DNA from: Kordia jejudonensis
GTDB lineage: Bacteria > Bacteroidota > Bacteroidia > Flavobacteriales > Flavobacteriaceae
Assembly: GCF_001005315.1 (NCBI RefSeq)
Contig: NZ_LBMG01000028.1
Coordinates: 28,733-92,732 of the forward strand
Direction: 5' to 3'
DNA: 64,000 nucleotides
Below the pieces are notes generated by a model. The model was not told the DNA's origin. It did not search any database and worked only from the letters and a program-made list of their open reading frames with translations. Position 1 is the stretch's first letter. Every line of letters starts with the position of its first letter. Positions 43,155 through 53,273 of this stretch are shown piece after piece. A program made the translations under genes and the position numbers.

Positions 43155-44423
43155 ATGATTAACGACAAAGTATTAAGCATTATTCTTGGAGGCGGACAAG
43201 GTTCACGACTCTATCCGTTAACAGAAGCACGATCAAAACCAGCCGTACCAATTGCTGGAAAGTACAGATTAGTAGACATTCCAATTTCAAACTGTATCAA
43301 CTCAGATATCAAACGTATGTACGTATTGACACAGTTCAATTCCGCATCGTTAAACAAACATATATCAAACACCTATCACTTTAGTTTCTTTAGTTCGGCG
43401 TTTGTAGATGTCCTTGCGGCAGAACAAACCATTACGAGTGACAAATGGTTTCAAGGAACGGCAGATGCAGTTCGCCAAAGCATGCATCACTTTCTAAAGA
43501 ATGATTTTGAATATGCGTTGATTCTTTCAGGAGATCAATTATATCAAATGGATTTCAATGAAATGATTCAACAACACGAAAAAGCAGGCGCAGAAATATC
43601 CATTGCTACATATCCTGTAAATGCTAAAGATGCCACATCATTCGGTATTATGAAAACGAATGAAGAAAATGTAATTACTTCTTTTATAGAAAAACCTTCC
43701 GCAGATTTATTACCCGATTGGACGTCGGATGTAAGTAGAGAAATGAAAAAAGAAGGTCGAAAGTACTTGGCTTCTATGGGAATCTACATTTTTAACAGAG
43801 ATTTGTTAATCAAATTAATGGACAATCCTGATACGGTCGATTTTGGAAAAGAAATCATTCCGCAAAGTATCGACAAACACAAAACGGTAAGTTTTCAATA
43901 CGAAGGCTATTGGACAGACATCGGAAATATTGATTCGTTTTTTGAAGCCAATCTTGGTTTAACGGATGATATCCCGAAGTTCAATCTCTACGATCAAAAA
44001 AGACGTATTTACACCAATGCACGTATTTTAGCGACTTCTAAAATCTCGGGAACAACACTGAACAATACGGTCATTTCAGACGGTTGTATCATTCAAGCCT
44101 CAAAAATAGAACGTTCTGTTATTGGAATTCGTTCACGTATAGGAAAAGATACGGTCATGATTAACACGTATATGATGGGAAATGATTCGTATGAATCCTT
44201 GGAAGAAATCGAAACAAAAAAAGTAGACATTCTGATGGGAATTGGCGAACGCTGCTACATTAAAAATGCAATCATTGATAGAAATTGTCGCATTGGTGAT
44301 GATGTAAAAATAAACGGCGGAAAACAGTTGAAAGATGTAGAAACCGATACATATCTTGTAAAAGATGGTATTGTGGTTATTAAAAAAGATGCAGTCATTC
44401 CTAGAGGAACTATTATACAGTAG
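43155..44423 (+). CDS. glgC: Glucose-1-phosphate adenylyltransferase
   Basis: The enzyme makes ADP-glucose from glucose-1-phosphate and ATP, the committed step of bacterial glycogen synthesis. It has 422 residues with the nucleotide-binding GGGQGSRLYPLTEARSKPA at the N-terminus, LSGDQLYQMDF near residue 122, EKPSADLLPDW, YWTDIGNIDSFFEANL, and a C-terminal left-handed beta-helix used for allostery. A terminator lies 120 bases downstream; the remaining glg genes resume 13 kb further on. Confidence 0.96.
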   Translation: MINDKVLSIILGGGQGSRLYPLTEARSKPAVPIAGKYRLVDIPISNCINSDIKRMYVLTQFNSASLNKHISNTYHFSFFSSAFVDVLAAEQTITSDKWFQGTADAVRQSMHHFLKNDFEYALILSGDQLYQMDFNEMIQQHEKAGAEISIATYPVNAKDATSFGIMKTNEENVITSFIEKPSADLLPDWTSDVSREMKKEGRKYLASMGIYIFNRDLLIKLMDNPDTVDFGKEIIPQSIDKHKTVSFQYEGYWTDIGNIDSFFEANLGLTDDIPKFNLYDQKRRIYTNARILATSKISGTTLNNTVISDGCIIQASKIERSVIGIRSRIGKDTVMINTYMMGNDSYESLEEIETKKVDILMGIGERCYIKNAIIDRNCRIGDDVKINGGKQLKDVETDTYLVKDGIVVIKKDAVIPRGTIIQ

Positions 44424-44542
44424 TAAAACTCCGTTTTTAAATCTTAAAGACGCATAAAAAGTAGTAAGTGGAACTATTTCGATAAATATCGAAATTTTCT
44501 CTTTCCAAACTCATAAAAAGTTATCTAAATACAGAAACTAAA

Positions 44543-44571
44543 AAATCCTGCTATACGAAGCGGGATTTTTT
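44543..44571 (+). terminator. Intrinsic terminator after glgC
   Basis: AAATCCTGCT (44543-44552) pairs with AGCGGGATTT (44559-44568, with one G-T pair), followed by a T-run. Confidence 0.8.
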
Positions 44572-44707
44572 GTTTCTAACACGTTTCTATTTAAACAAAT
44601 AGAACTCCTTTTTAGGGAATAGCTACATGTATTTCATGGTTTGTAAGAAGAATCGTTGAATAGAAAATAGCTCATGTTTTATGAGAAATTTGTTTTCAAT
44701 ACTGGAA

Positions 44708-44724
44708 TTACGGTAAAACCATAA
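44708..44724. promoter_or_regulatory. TTACGG-N5-CCATAA dyad upstream of the T9SS/RHS genes
   Basis: An imperfect copy of the dyad found before two peptide genes (30100 and 30390), here 113 bases before the ATG at 44838. The rest of the 414-base gap after glgC holds a terminator and AT-rich DNA without a gene. Confidence 0.3.
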
Positions 44725-44837
44725 ATCTTTACAAATCAGCGTCTACAGTAGTTTTTTTAAATATAAAAGCGACTACTTTTCTATAATTTTTATGTTAATT
44801 TGATCATAAAATTACACCAATCTTTAAATAATAACAC

Positions 44838-46649
44838 ATGAAGTTAAAACTACTTATTCTTCTATTTTTTTTTGTGTTTAGTACTACGTTAACAACGGCA
44901 CAAAACTTATTAGACACCTCAACTTGGACTGTTGGTAGCGGTTCTGTTTCTGGTTTTGGACAAAACGGAGCTACCAGTGAAAATAGCAGAGAATTTGGCA
45001 CAAATCCATTTGGCGGTACCTCAATTTTATGGAAAGGCGGAAACGATGCTGCAAGTGATGGAGATGGCGGATGGAACGCTAGTTACCAAACAATCGACAA
45101 TGCAGAAACCTATCGTTTGGTTGTCTGGATAAAAAAGACAAACTCCAACAATGGAAGTACCTATTTTGGTTGTCAACAATGGCAAAGCGGATCGGATACG
45201 ACGATGTACGATTTTTCTATTTTGAATTTGAATGGAAGCCTTCGAACGAATCCTTATTTCTGGGTTGGCGATTTACCACAACTCAACAAATGGTACATGC
45301 TTGTAGCGTATGTTCACAGTAAAAACTATACTTCAAATCTAAGTTATGGAGGAATATACGATCCAACGACAGGAACCAAAGTTGCCAATATCTCAGACTT
45401 TAAATTTGCAGCTTCCACAACAAAATTAAGACACAGAGCTTATTTATACTATGATACAAATACAGCTGACAGACAGTTTTTTTATGCGCCACGGATGGAA
45501 ATGGTAGATGGAAACGAACCTTCAGTTGCTAGTTTGCTTGGCTTAGACGGAACCGATACAAATCTTTTAAGTACTGCTTCTTGGACGGTAGGTTGCGGTT
45601 CTGTAACTGGATTTGGACAAAATGGAGCTACTTCAGAAAACTGTAGAGAACTAGGAAGAAATCATATTGGAGAAGAAGTAGTGCTCTGGAAAGGTGGAAA
45701 TGACAGTACCAGTGATGCTGATGGCGGTTGGAATACAGGCTGGATTAGTGGTACAGATCATAATACAACCTATCGATTTAGTGTTTGGTTAAAGAAAACC
45801 AATTCCACCAACGGACATTCCTATTTAGGATTTTATGCCAATAATAGTGGTTCGTTGACATTGAGCGGTACGTACAATTCTAATCCGTATTTCTGGGTTG
45901 GCGATTTGCCAAAACTAAACAGATGGTACTTAGTGGTAGGATATCTTCACAAAAGTAGCTATAGTTCATCAACAAATCTCGGACGTATCTTTGATGGTGT
46001 CACTGGAGAAGAAGTGTCAAGCATTACGGATTACAAACAGAAAAATTCAGCTACGGCATTACGACATCGATCATATCTGTACTACGATACAAATACTTCG
46101 GACAGACAATATTTTTGGGCGCCACGAATTGATCCAATAACAGGAAATGAACCTACAATCAAAGAATTATTGCATATCAATGAAAATTCAAAACTAATAT
46201 TTAGTTACGATGCTGCTGGAAACCAAAAACAACGTTTCTATTGTCAGGAAGATGGATTCTGTTCTCCTGTAGCACCATCCAATAGATCGATTATTGAAGA
46301 AGGTGTTAAAATGAAAGAGGAGGAAGGTATAGTTGTAGCTGAACAAACAGATGTACAATTGCCAGGAGAAGAAACAGATGAAGAAACGGATATACTTGGT
46401 GTAAAGCATTCGGTTTTTCCGAATCCAACCAATGGTCAGATAACCATTCAACTATCGGGTAAAGATTTCAAGTTGACAAACTCAATAAGTATCTACAATG
46501 TCACTGGATCTCTTGTTCAAAAAATTAATATCAACAATCCTACGGCACAAATGCAATTAGACATAAGCAGTATGCCATCAGGAGTGTATTTAATTCACAT
46601 GCATTTTACAAATGGAACGGTAACTACCGAACAAATTATCAAAAACTAA
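44838..46649 (+). CDS. T9SS-exported protein with duplicated domain
   Basis: The 603-residue protein has a signal peptide (ending TTAQ). Two copies of an about 190-residue domain follow (residues 22-215 and 245-440). Both contain TWTVG/SWTVG, FGQNGATSEN and ILWKGGND-like stretches, with 50-60% similarity by eye. The C-terminal 80 residues are a type A T9SS sorting domain (VFPNPTNGQITIQL ... GVYLIHMHFTNGTVTTEQIIK), so it is secreted or attached at the surface by the type IX system. The role of the repeats is unknown; they look like carbohydrate-binding or adhesion sheets. It ends 12 bases before the giant RHS gene. Confidence 0.82.
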   Translation: MKLKLLILLFFFVFSTTLTTAQNLLDTSTWTVGSGSVSGFGQNGATSENSREFGTNPFGGTSILWKGGNDAASDGDGGWNASYQTIDNAETYRLVVWIKKTNSNNGSTYFGCQQWQSGSDTTMYDFSILNLNGSLRTNPYFWVGDLPQLNKWYMLVAYVHSKNYTSNLSYGGIYDPTTGTKVANISDFKFAASTTKLRHRAYLYYDTNTADRQFFYAPRMEMVDGNEPSVASLLGLDGTDTNLLSTASWTVGCGSVTGFGQNGATSENCRELGRNHIGEEVVLWKGGNDSTSDADGGWNTGWISGTDHNTTYRFSVWLKKTNSTNGHSYLGFYANNSGSLTLSGTYNSNPYFWVGDLPKLNRWYLVVGYLHKSSYSSSTNLGRIFDGVTGEEVSSITDYKQKNSATALRHRSYLYYDTNTSDRQYFWAPRIDPITGNEPTIKELLHINENSKLIFSYDAAGNQKQRFYCQEDGFCSPVAPSNRSIIEEGVKMKEEEGIVVAEQTDVQLPGEETDEETDILGVKHSVFPNPTNGQITIQLSGKDFKLTNSISIYNVTGSLVQKININNPTAQMQLDISSMPSGVYLIHMHFTNGTVTTEQIIKN

Positions 46650-46661
46650 ATTGCAACGACC

Positions 46662-49600
46662 ATGAAATTACAAACATATTATAAAACCCTTGTATTACTT
46701 TTTATAGGATTTGTTGGTTTTGCTCAAACTCCTAATAAGCTTCTTGAAGATCCATCAAATACTGTAAAATTGGATTTTCAAAAAATCAATACAACGAAGA
46801 ATAAAAAAATATCAGCAGCCAACAAATCACAAAATAGACTTTTTGATGAACCATGCTTAATTGATCCAGTTACGGGCGATTGTATCGATATCATTGATCC
46901 AATTGACCCAATAGATCCGATTGACCCAATTGATCCACCTACTACACCAACTGTATCAGCAGGAACTACTCCTGATGAATTCGCCGTTTCCTTAACGGGA
47001 GGCGCTGCGTACAGTGTACCGCTTAGTTTACCACCAGGCATAAAAGATATTTCACCCAATATTGCCATTTCATTTAGCAGTCAAGCTTCAAATGGACTTG
47101 CAGGTTGGGGATGGAATATTGCAGGATTATCTACCATTACAAGAATTCCTTCTACAAAATATCATGACGGATTTATTGACGGAGTAGATTTTGATTCAAA
47201 AGACAGATTTGCTTTAGACGGACAACGGCTGCAATTAAAATCAGGAAGTTATGGCGCAAGCGGTTCGGAATACCAAACAGAAATGTATTCAAACATCAAA
47301 ATTAAAGCCTACGGAACTTCTTCATACGGTTCTTCGTATGGACCATCGTATTTTATAGTTTTTTATCCTGACGGAACACGCGCTTGGTATGGAAATGCAG
47401 GTTCTTCTAGAGGAAGACTAGAATGGGCGTTGTACAAACGACAAGATCCGCAAGGCAACTATGTTGAGTACAACTATTCTCAAAGTAATAACTTATTGCG
47501 AATAAATAGAATCCGTTACGGTTCGCGAACAGGAACAACGCCACCAAATGACATCTATTTTCATTACAAAACTAGAACACGACCTGAGGTTTCATATATC
47601 AGCGGAATTACCTTCAAACGATCAAACATTTTAGATCGTATTGAAGTAAAAAGTGCGGGACAGTTGTATCGTAAATATCAACTTTCGCACAACACCACTT
47701 CGTTAGGATACCAACGTATCTCTTCAATTCGAGAATACAATGGTTCAAATCAATCGTTACCACCAATTACATTTTCATACGAATATTCATCGAGTGGTGT
47801 GGTACGAGATGGAAATACGCTTGATATTTATCCAGGAATCAATTACAATACAGATAGAATCGCTGTTGGAGAGTTAAATGGAGACGGACAGATGGATTTT
47901 ATTACCTACCATAAAAACTCGAGAAACAAACTGAATGTATTCATGGACATTTTTGATGATTATGGTTCAGGGATTTCGTTAGGATATGCAGTAAATACTG
48001 AAAAATTTGATGATGTTTTTACAAGTACTATCTTATCGTGGAATGGAATAGTATTAGGACAGCAAGGTGTAACTACCGCCAGAGAAACGGTAAATAGTTC
48101 CAACGCAACTGTACGTTTTAGAACCTTTGCAATGGCAGCATATGGACCTGTGTTACAATATGATAAATTTGTGAATTTCCCAATAGGACCAGCGCCACTA
48201 GATTATTGCGATTACGGAGGAAATGTGAGTAATGAAGATCGAAAAATACCAAAAACATATATCAATGGAGATTTTAATGGAGATGGATTAACGGACGTTT
48301 TGGCGATTCCTAAAAGATACTACAGAACAGTTTGTGAAGAAGTATATGATCCATGGGACGATTACGGATATGATGAATGTGAATGTGAAAATCAATCAGT
48401 TTCGCAAGGAAACTCCGAAGTATATTTCGTCGATTTAAAACGAACGGCAAGTACAAGTGCTGTGAATATTGGTTCACTAACGACACGTATTCAGGATAAT
48501 TCTGATAAACTATTTGGATTGGATTTTGACGGAGATGGAAAAACGGATTTAATGCACTTTAGAGATGGATCTGTTAGAGTATACTCCATGAATTCATCCA
48601 ACCAATTGGTTCAAATTGCATATTTGCCTTACAGTTATTTAGATAAAGACAAGCCAATCTTACTTGGCGATTACAACGGCGATGGAAAAACAGATTTTGC
48701 ACAACCATCAGCGAACAATAGTTCTACGTGGCGTTTTTACCTTTCTAGAGGAAACAACATCTATTACTATTCAAAAAATATTGGAATACTATACAAGGAA
48801 AACTATGTACATAACGGATCAAGAAACGTAAATGGCGTTTCAATGAGTAATCCTTTATATGAATACCATTACATAGCACAAGATTACAATGGAGACGGGA
48901 AATCGGACATCTTAAAACACGAAGTTGTATCGCCATATTCTTCGTATAGTGTAGTTAGTGATAGATTACAACTATACACAAACAAGCAGAACAGTACTGA
49001 CAGTACACCTTCTTTTCAGCTAACGACAAACTCATTGGCAGTAAATAATGGCGTAACTAAATTTGGTATTCCATTATTCTTAGAAGCAAAACAAACAAAC
49101 AGTAATTTAGAATATGCGTACATTGATGGAAACAATGTACATACCTACGAATTTAGAAGAGACAATAAATTAGATACATCTCTGAAAAGAATAAGCAACA
49201 ATGGTGTGGTAACCGATATTTTCTACGAACGTATTGGAGTTCCAAGTAGTTCTTCGCCATATCCAACAAATATCTATTATCCAGATTATAGTGAAACCTA
49301 TCCTTTTGTCAATGTCAATATAGCACCATCTTTAAAGGTTGTTAAAGAAGCAAAACAATCTGGTTCTGGACATACAAAAAGGCAACTCTTTCAATACAAT
49401 GGTGCTGTTTCTCATGCAGAAGGACTCGGATTTTTAGGTTTTAAAGATTTCAAGAAAACGAATTGGTTTGGAGATGATGTTGGGCAACTTTGGAATGTAA
49501 CCAAGCACGACATGCAAAATCGAGCCGCCATTACCCAACGCTGGGTTTCTACATCGCCTTCAAGTTATGTGCCTTCTAGTTTTGCAAGTAAAACAACCTA

Positions 49601-52600
49601 TACGTATTCAACACAATTACTTTCCAACAAAGTATTTGTAAACATTCCTACTCAAATTTTAAATGAAGATGGTTTGCAAGGAATAAGCTCTACGGAAACC
49701 TTTACATATGATGCGTATAAAAATCCGTTAACGATCAATACGACATTTTCAGGAGGTTCTAAAACCGTAAGTTATCTTTACTCAAACAATCCTTCATCGA
49801 CAAGTCAATATTATCATATTGGACGTCCAACCAAAAAAACCGAAGTCAATGTACTCAATGGAAATTCATTTAGTGCAGAAGTTCAGTTTACCTACAATAA
49901 TAACCTTGTCACTCAAAATAAAAAGAAAGGAAATGGTACACCTTGGCTTACGGAAAGTTTTTTATACGATGCATTTGGAAATACTACAAAAAAGACAATC
50001 AGTGGTACTGGTATAGCCAACAGAGTAGAAGAATATGAATATGATGTAAGCGGTCGTTTCATGACAAAAAGTAAAGACGCACTTGGCTTAGAAACTACAT
50101 TTACCTATAATAACGCTAAAGGGAATATGACGTCTACTACGTCACCATACGGACTCACCACTTCTTATGAGTTTGATGGCTGGCAACGCTTGACAAAAGA
50201 AACAGATTACTTAGCAAAAGAAACTACCTATACCTACAATAAAGAATATGTTTCTGGCATAGGATGGTGTCAAACAAAACTGATAAACTATCCACAAGGG
50301 CAAGATGAAAAAATATACTACAATGCTTTAAGTTGGACGGTACAACGAAAAAAATTAGGACTCAATAACAAATGGATACAAAAACGGTTTGAATATGATG
50401 TAGCTGGAAGAAAAATTAGAGAAAGTGAACCGTATTTCAGCACAAGCAATCCAACACAATGGAGTCGTATTTATTTTGACCAATATGGACGAATAATAAC
50501 AAACACGTCTTTTACGGGACGACAAATTACGACAACTTACAACGGACTTTCTGTTACTGTTGATGATGGTGTAAAAACAATCACGACAACAAAAGATGCT
50601 TCAGGCAACATAGTATCGGTTCAAGATGCTGGAGGTACAATTTCATACCAATATCATGGAAATGGAGAAATGAAATCAGCCAACTACGGAAGTCATGGTG
50701 TCTCGGTAACAATTGATGGTTGGGGACGTAAAGCATCACTTTCAGATCCTTCTGCGGGAACTTACACGTATCAATATAATATTTTAGGAGATATCATTGA
50801 AGAAACGACTCCGAAAGGAATCACAACTTACACCTATGATGCATTTGGTCGTTTAGATACAAAAACCGTAAATGGTGATCAAACAAATCTTTCATTAAAC
50901 TATCTATATGACGGAAGTACCAAACTCCTCAATGTCATCAGTGGTACAAATAGCAGAACTGGCACGTATTCTAACTATACATACAATTACTACTATGACA
51001 GTTACAAGCGTTTAAACAAAATAAAAGAAACGACAGAGACAGGAAACTTTGAAAAACAAATGACGTTTGATTCCTATGGAAGAGTTTTAAGTGAAAACTA
51101 CATTACCAATCATTCAGGTTCGGGAACCAATAGCAATGTAAAAACAAAAAGTCTCTATGATTCGGCAGGTATTCTAACAGAAATAAGAGACTTTACATCC
51201 AACAATCTGCTTTGGAAAGTAAATGATGAAAATGCAAGAAGTCAAATACTAGACATCACATTAGGAAATGGAATATCAAAAACCAAACAATACGATCAAT
51301 ATGGTTTCCTAACGAACATTACAGACAAAGTAAACGCAACTGGAGGTGTACAGGCCTTAAAAATGGACTATAGTTTTGATACGCAACGCGGTATTTTAAA
51401 CAGTCGTAAAAACTATGCCTTTACAAATTGGAATGAAAGCTTTACACATGACAATTTAGACAGATTAATGCAAATCAATGGGCCAGCTGCGCATACCAAA
51501 GCTTATGACAATCGAGGACGAATTACCACGAATTCATCCATTGGTACTTACAACTATTCAGGAGCTAGCATGTATCAACTGGCAAATATTGATTTAAACA
51601 ATCAAGGAGATTTATACTATCAACAAAACAGTTTACAGCAAATTACCTACAACGCTTTTAAAAGTCCTATTGAAATTTTTGAAGAAGAAAAAGGACGTGT
51701 AAGTTTTGAATACGGTCCTATGATGAATCGTACACATGCGTTTTATGGCGGTTTGGCCGAAAACAAAACGGACAGAAAGTACCACAAACAATACTCAAGT
51801 ATCATTCCTGTAGAAATGGTATATAATAGTGAAAATACAAGTACAAAAATTATTACCTATATCGGAGGCGATGCGTATTCTGCTCCAATAACGCACATCA
51901 AAACAAGTGGTAATCCAAGTGGTAATATCAATGAATACATGTATCTACACAGAGATTACCTTGGAAGTATTCTGGCAATTTCAGATTCGTCTACCAACAT
52001 ACGCGAACAACGTCAATTTGGCGCTTGGGGCGTTACGGATGCCTTTAAAAAAGGAAGTGCTACAGCCGAATTTACTCATGATTCATTAATTGGGCGCGGT
52101 TTTACAGGACACGAACACTTTTTTGAAGTATCGCTGCTCCACATGAATGGACGTATGTATGATGCACAATTAGGACGTTTCCTATCGCCTGATAACTTCA
52201 TTCAAGATCCGTACAATACACAAAGTTTCAACCGTTATGGATATGCGTGGAACAATCCGTTGGTCATTGTAGATCCGAGCGGAGAATTTTTCTGGTTTGC
52301 CGTAGCCATAGGCGCTCTCATAGGAGGAGTTTCTGCCGCCATACAAGGTGGCGATTTAGGCGACATATTACTAGGAGCACTCATTGGAGGTATTGCAGGA
52401 GGAATTGGCGCAGGTGTTGGAAACCTGGTCGCAGGCTCCTTTCTCAATTCCGCCTTAAGTTCCACCGTCACCACTGGCTTCTTCGGAAATGCTGCTTCTA
52501 GTATTGTAGGTTTCTGGGGCGGAGCCGCAGTTGGAGCCGCAGCAGGATTTGCTGGAGGTTTTGTTGGTGGAGTTGGTAATGCTTGGATGAATGGTGCTAG

Positions 52601-53273
52601 CTTTGGAGCTGGTATCATGTCTGGTCTCAAAGCTGGAGCAATTGGCGGATTACTTGGCGGCGCCATCGGAGGTGTCACGGGAGGAATCAGAGCTGTTAAA
52701 AACGGTAGAGAATTCTGGAGTGGTCAAAAATGGCACGAAATTACGACAGGTTCAGGATTTAGTTTTGATACTTCTTCCTTATCTGAATTTGATGCAGGAG
52801 TAAAATGGGATTATGAATTTGACATGAAAATTCCATACACAAAACAAGCGGGAGAATTCGGATGTACCTATTCGTGTAAACTGTCTGTTGACAAATATTT
52901 TAGCACAACAGGACAAGAAAAAATAAATGCACGATGGTTAAGTATGACCAATTCGGGAACGAAAAAACTAAAAATGCTATCTGGAAACTTAGAAGGTTTC
53001 TACAAATCGGCAGGTTATAAAACAACGAGCTTTACAGGTGCTTTTTCTAACAAGCCAACAAGTTTAAACTGGATTTATAATCAAATGAAAGCAAATAAAA
53101 TCGTTCAAGTCGGATTTAACAATGGCGTAGGAGGACACGCAAGTTTAGTGACCAAAATAAAATATTTGGCAGATTTCTCTAAATTCCGTGTATATATAAT
53201 GGATCCTAACTACTTTAGCCCGCAACGATTAAGTTTTAACAAAATCTATCAAATGTTTAGCATTGGAAAATGA
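46662..53273 (+). CDS. Giant SpvB/FG-GAP/RHS protein with C-terminal papain/C39-like toxin domain
   Basis: The 2203-residue protein has: a signal peptide (ending GFAQ); an Asp-Pro-Ile repeat linker (about residues 77-92); an SpvB/TcdB-like N-terminal region (100-420); five calcium-binding FG-GAP-like repeats (NGDGQMDF, FNGDGLTD, FDGDGKTD, YNGDGKTD, YNGDGKSD); YD/RHS repeats (about 1050-1700); and an RHS core (about 1760-1870, RFLSPDNFIQDPYN ... DPSGEFF). After a Gly/Ala-rich hydrophobic stretch (1870-2010) comes a C-terminal domain with a papain-like triad: Cys2068 (FGCTYSC), His2159 (GGHASL) and Asp2181 (MDPNY). This is the layout of a polymorphic toxin, with a cysteine peptidase as the probable warhead. 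The next gene overlaps by four bases. Confidence 0.88.
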   Translation: MKLQTYYKTLVLLFIGFVGFAQTPNKLLEDPSNTVKLDFQKINTTKNKKISAANKSQNRLFDEPCLIDPVTGDCIDIIDPIDPIDPIDPIDPPTTPTVSAGTTPDEFAVSLTGGAAYSVPLSLPPGIKDISPNIAISFSSQASNGLAGWGWNIAGLSTITRIPSTKYHDGFIDGVDFDSKDRFALDGQRLQLKSGSYGASGSEYQTEMYSNIKIKAYGTSSYGSSYGPSYFIVFYPDGTRAWYGNAGSSRGRLEWALYKRQDPQGNYVEYNYSQSNNLLRINRIRYGSRTGTTPPNDIYFHYKTRTRPEVSYISGITFKRSNILDRIEVKSAGQLYRKYQLSHNTTSLGYQRISSIREYNGSNQSLPPITFSYEYSSSGVVRDGNTLDIYPGINYNTDRIAVGELNGDGQMDFITYHKNSRNKLNVFMDIFDDYGSGISLGYAVNTEKFDDVFTSTILSWNGIVLGQQGVTTARETVNSSNATVRFRTFAMAAYGPVLQYDKFVNFPIGPAPLDYCDYGGNVSNEDRKIPKTYINGDFNGDGLTDVLAIPKRYYRTVCEEVYDPWDDYGYDECECENQSVSQGNSEVYFVDLKRTASTSAVNIGSLTTRIQDNSDKLFGLDFDGDGKTDLMHFRDGSVRVYSMNSSNQLVQIAYLPYSYLDKDKPILLGDYNGDGKTDFAQPSANNSSTWRFYLSRGNNIYYYSKNIGILYKENYVHNGSRNVNGVSMSNPLYEYHYIAQDYNGDGKSDILKHEVVSPYSSYSVVSDRLQLYTNKQNSTDSTPSFQLTTNSLAVNNGVTKFGIPLFLEAKQTNSNLEYAYIDGNNVHTYEFRRDNKLDTSLKRISNNGVVTDIFYERIGVPSSSSPYPTNIYYPDYSETYPFVNVNIAPSLKVVKEAKQSGSGHTKRQLFQYNGAVSHAEGLGFLGFKDFKKTNWFGDDVGQLWNVTKHDMQNRAAITQRWVSTSPSSYVPSSFASKTTYTYSTQLLSNKVFVNIPTQILNEDGLQGISSTETFTYDAYKNPLTINTTFSGGSKTVSYLYSNNPSSTSQYYHIGRPTKKTEVNVLNGNSFSAEVQFTYNNNLVTQNKKKGNGTPWLTESFLYDAFGNTTKKTISGTGIANRVEEYEYDVSGRFMTKSKDALGLETTFTYNNAKGNMTSTTSPYGLTTSYEFDGWQRLTKETDYLAKETTYTYNKEYVSGIGWCQTKLINYPQGQDEKIYYNALSWTVQRKKLGLNNKWIQKRFEYDVAGRKIRESEPYFSTSNPTQWSRIYFDQYGRIITNTSFTGRQITTTYNGLSVTVDDGVKTITTTKDASGNIVSVQDAGGTISYQYHGNGEMKSANYGSHGVSVTIDGWGRKASLSDPSAGTYTYQYNILGDIIEETTPKGITTYTYDAFGRLDTKTVNGDQTNLSLNYLYDGSTKLLNVISGTNSRTGTYSNYTYNYYYDSYKRLNKIKETTETGNFEKQMTFDSYGRVLSENYITNHSGSGTNSNVKTKSLYDSAGILTEIRDFTSNNLLWKVNDENARSQILDITLGNGISKTKQYDQYGFLTNITDKVNATGGVQALKMDYSFDTQRGILNSRKNYAFTNWNESFTHDNLDRLMQINGPAAHTKAYDNRGRITTNSSIGTYNYSGASMYQLANIDLNNQGDLYYQQNSLQQITYNAFKSPIEIFEEEKGRVSFEYGPMMNRTHAFYGGLAENKTDRKYHKQYSSIIPVEMVYNSENTSTKIITYIGGDAYSAPITHIKTSGNPSGNINEYMYLHRDYLGSILAISDSSTNIREQRQFGAWGVTDAFKKGSATAEFTHDSLIGRGFTGHEHFFEVSLLHMNGRMYDAQLGRFLSPDNFIQDPYNTQSFNRYGYAWNNPLVIVDPSGEFFWFAVAIGALIGGVSAAIQGGDLGDILLGALIGGIAGGIGAGVGNLVAGSFLNSALSSTVTTGFFGNAASSIVGFWGGAAVGAAAGFAGGFVGGVGNAWMNGASFGAGIMSGLKAGAIGGLLGGAIGGVTGGIRAVKNGREFWSGQKWHEITTGSGFSFDTSSLSEFDAGVKWDYEFDMKIPYTKQAGEFGCTYSCKLSVDKYFSTTGQEKINARWLSMTNSGTKKLKMLSGNLEGFYKSAGYKTTSFTGAFSNKPTSLNWIYNQMKANKIVQVGFNNGVGGHASLVTKIKYLADFSKFRVYIMDPNYFSPQRLSFNKIYQMFSIGK

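Noticed and set aside
46778..47068. Pro/Ser/Ile-rich ORF opposite the RHS gene
   Set aside because: It is the antisense reading of the Asp-Pro-Ile repeat linker of the RHS protein.
52235..52678. Pro/Ala-rich 147-codon ORF opposite the RHS gene
   Set aside because: It is the antisense shadow of the Gly/Ala-rich hydrophobic segment.
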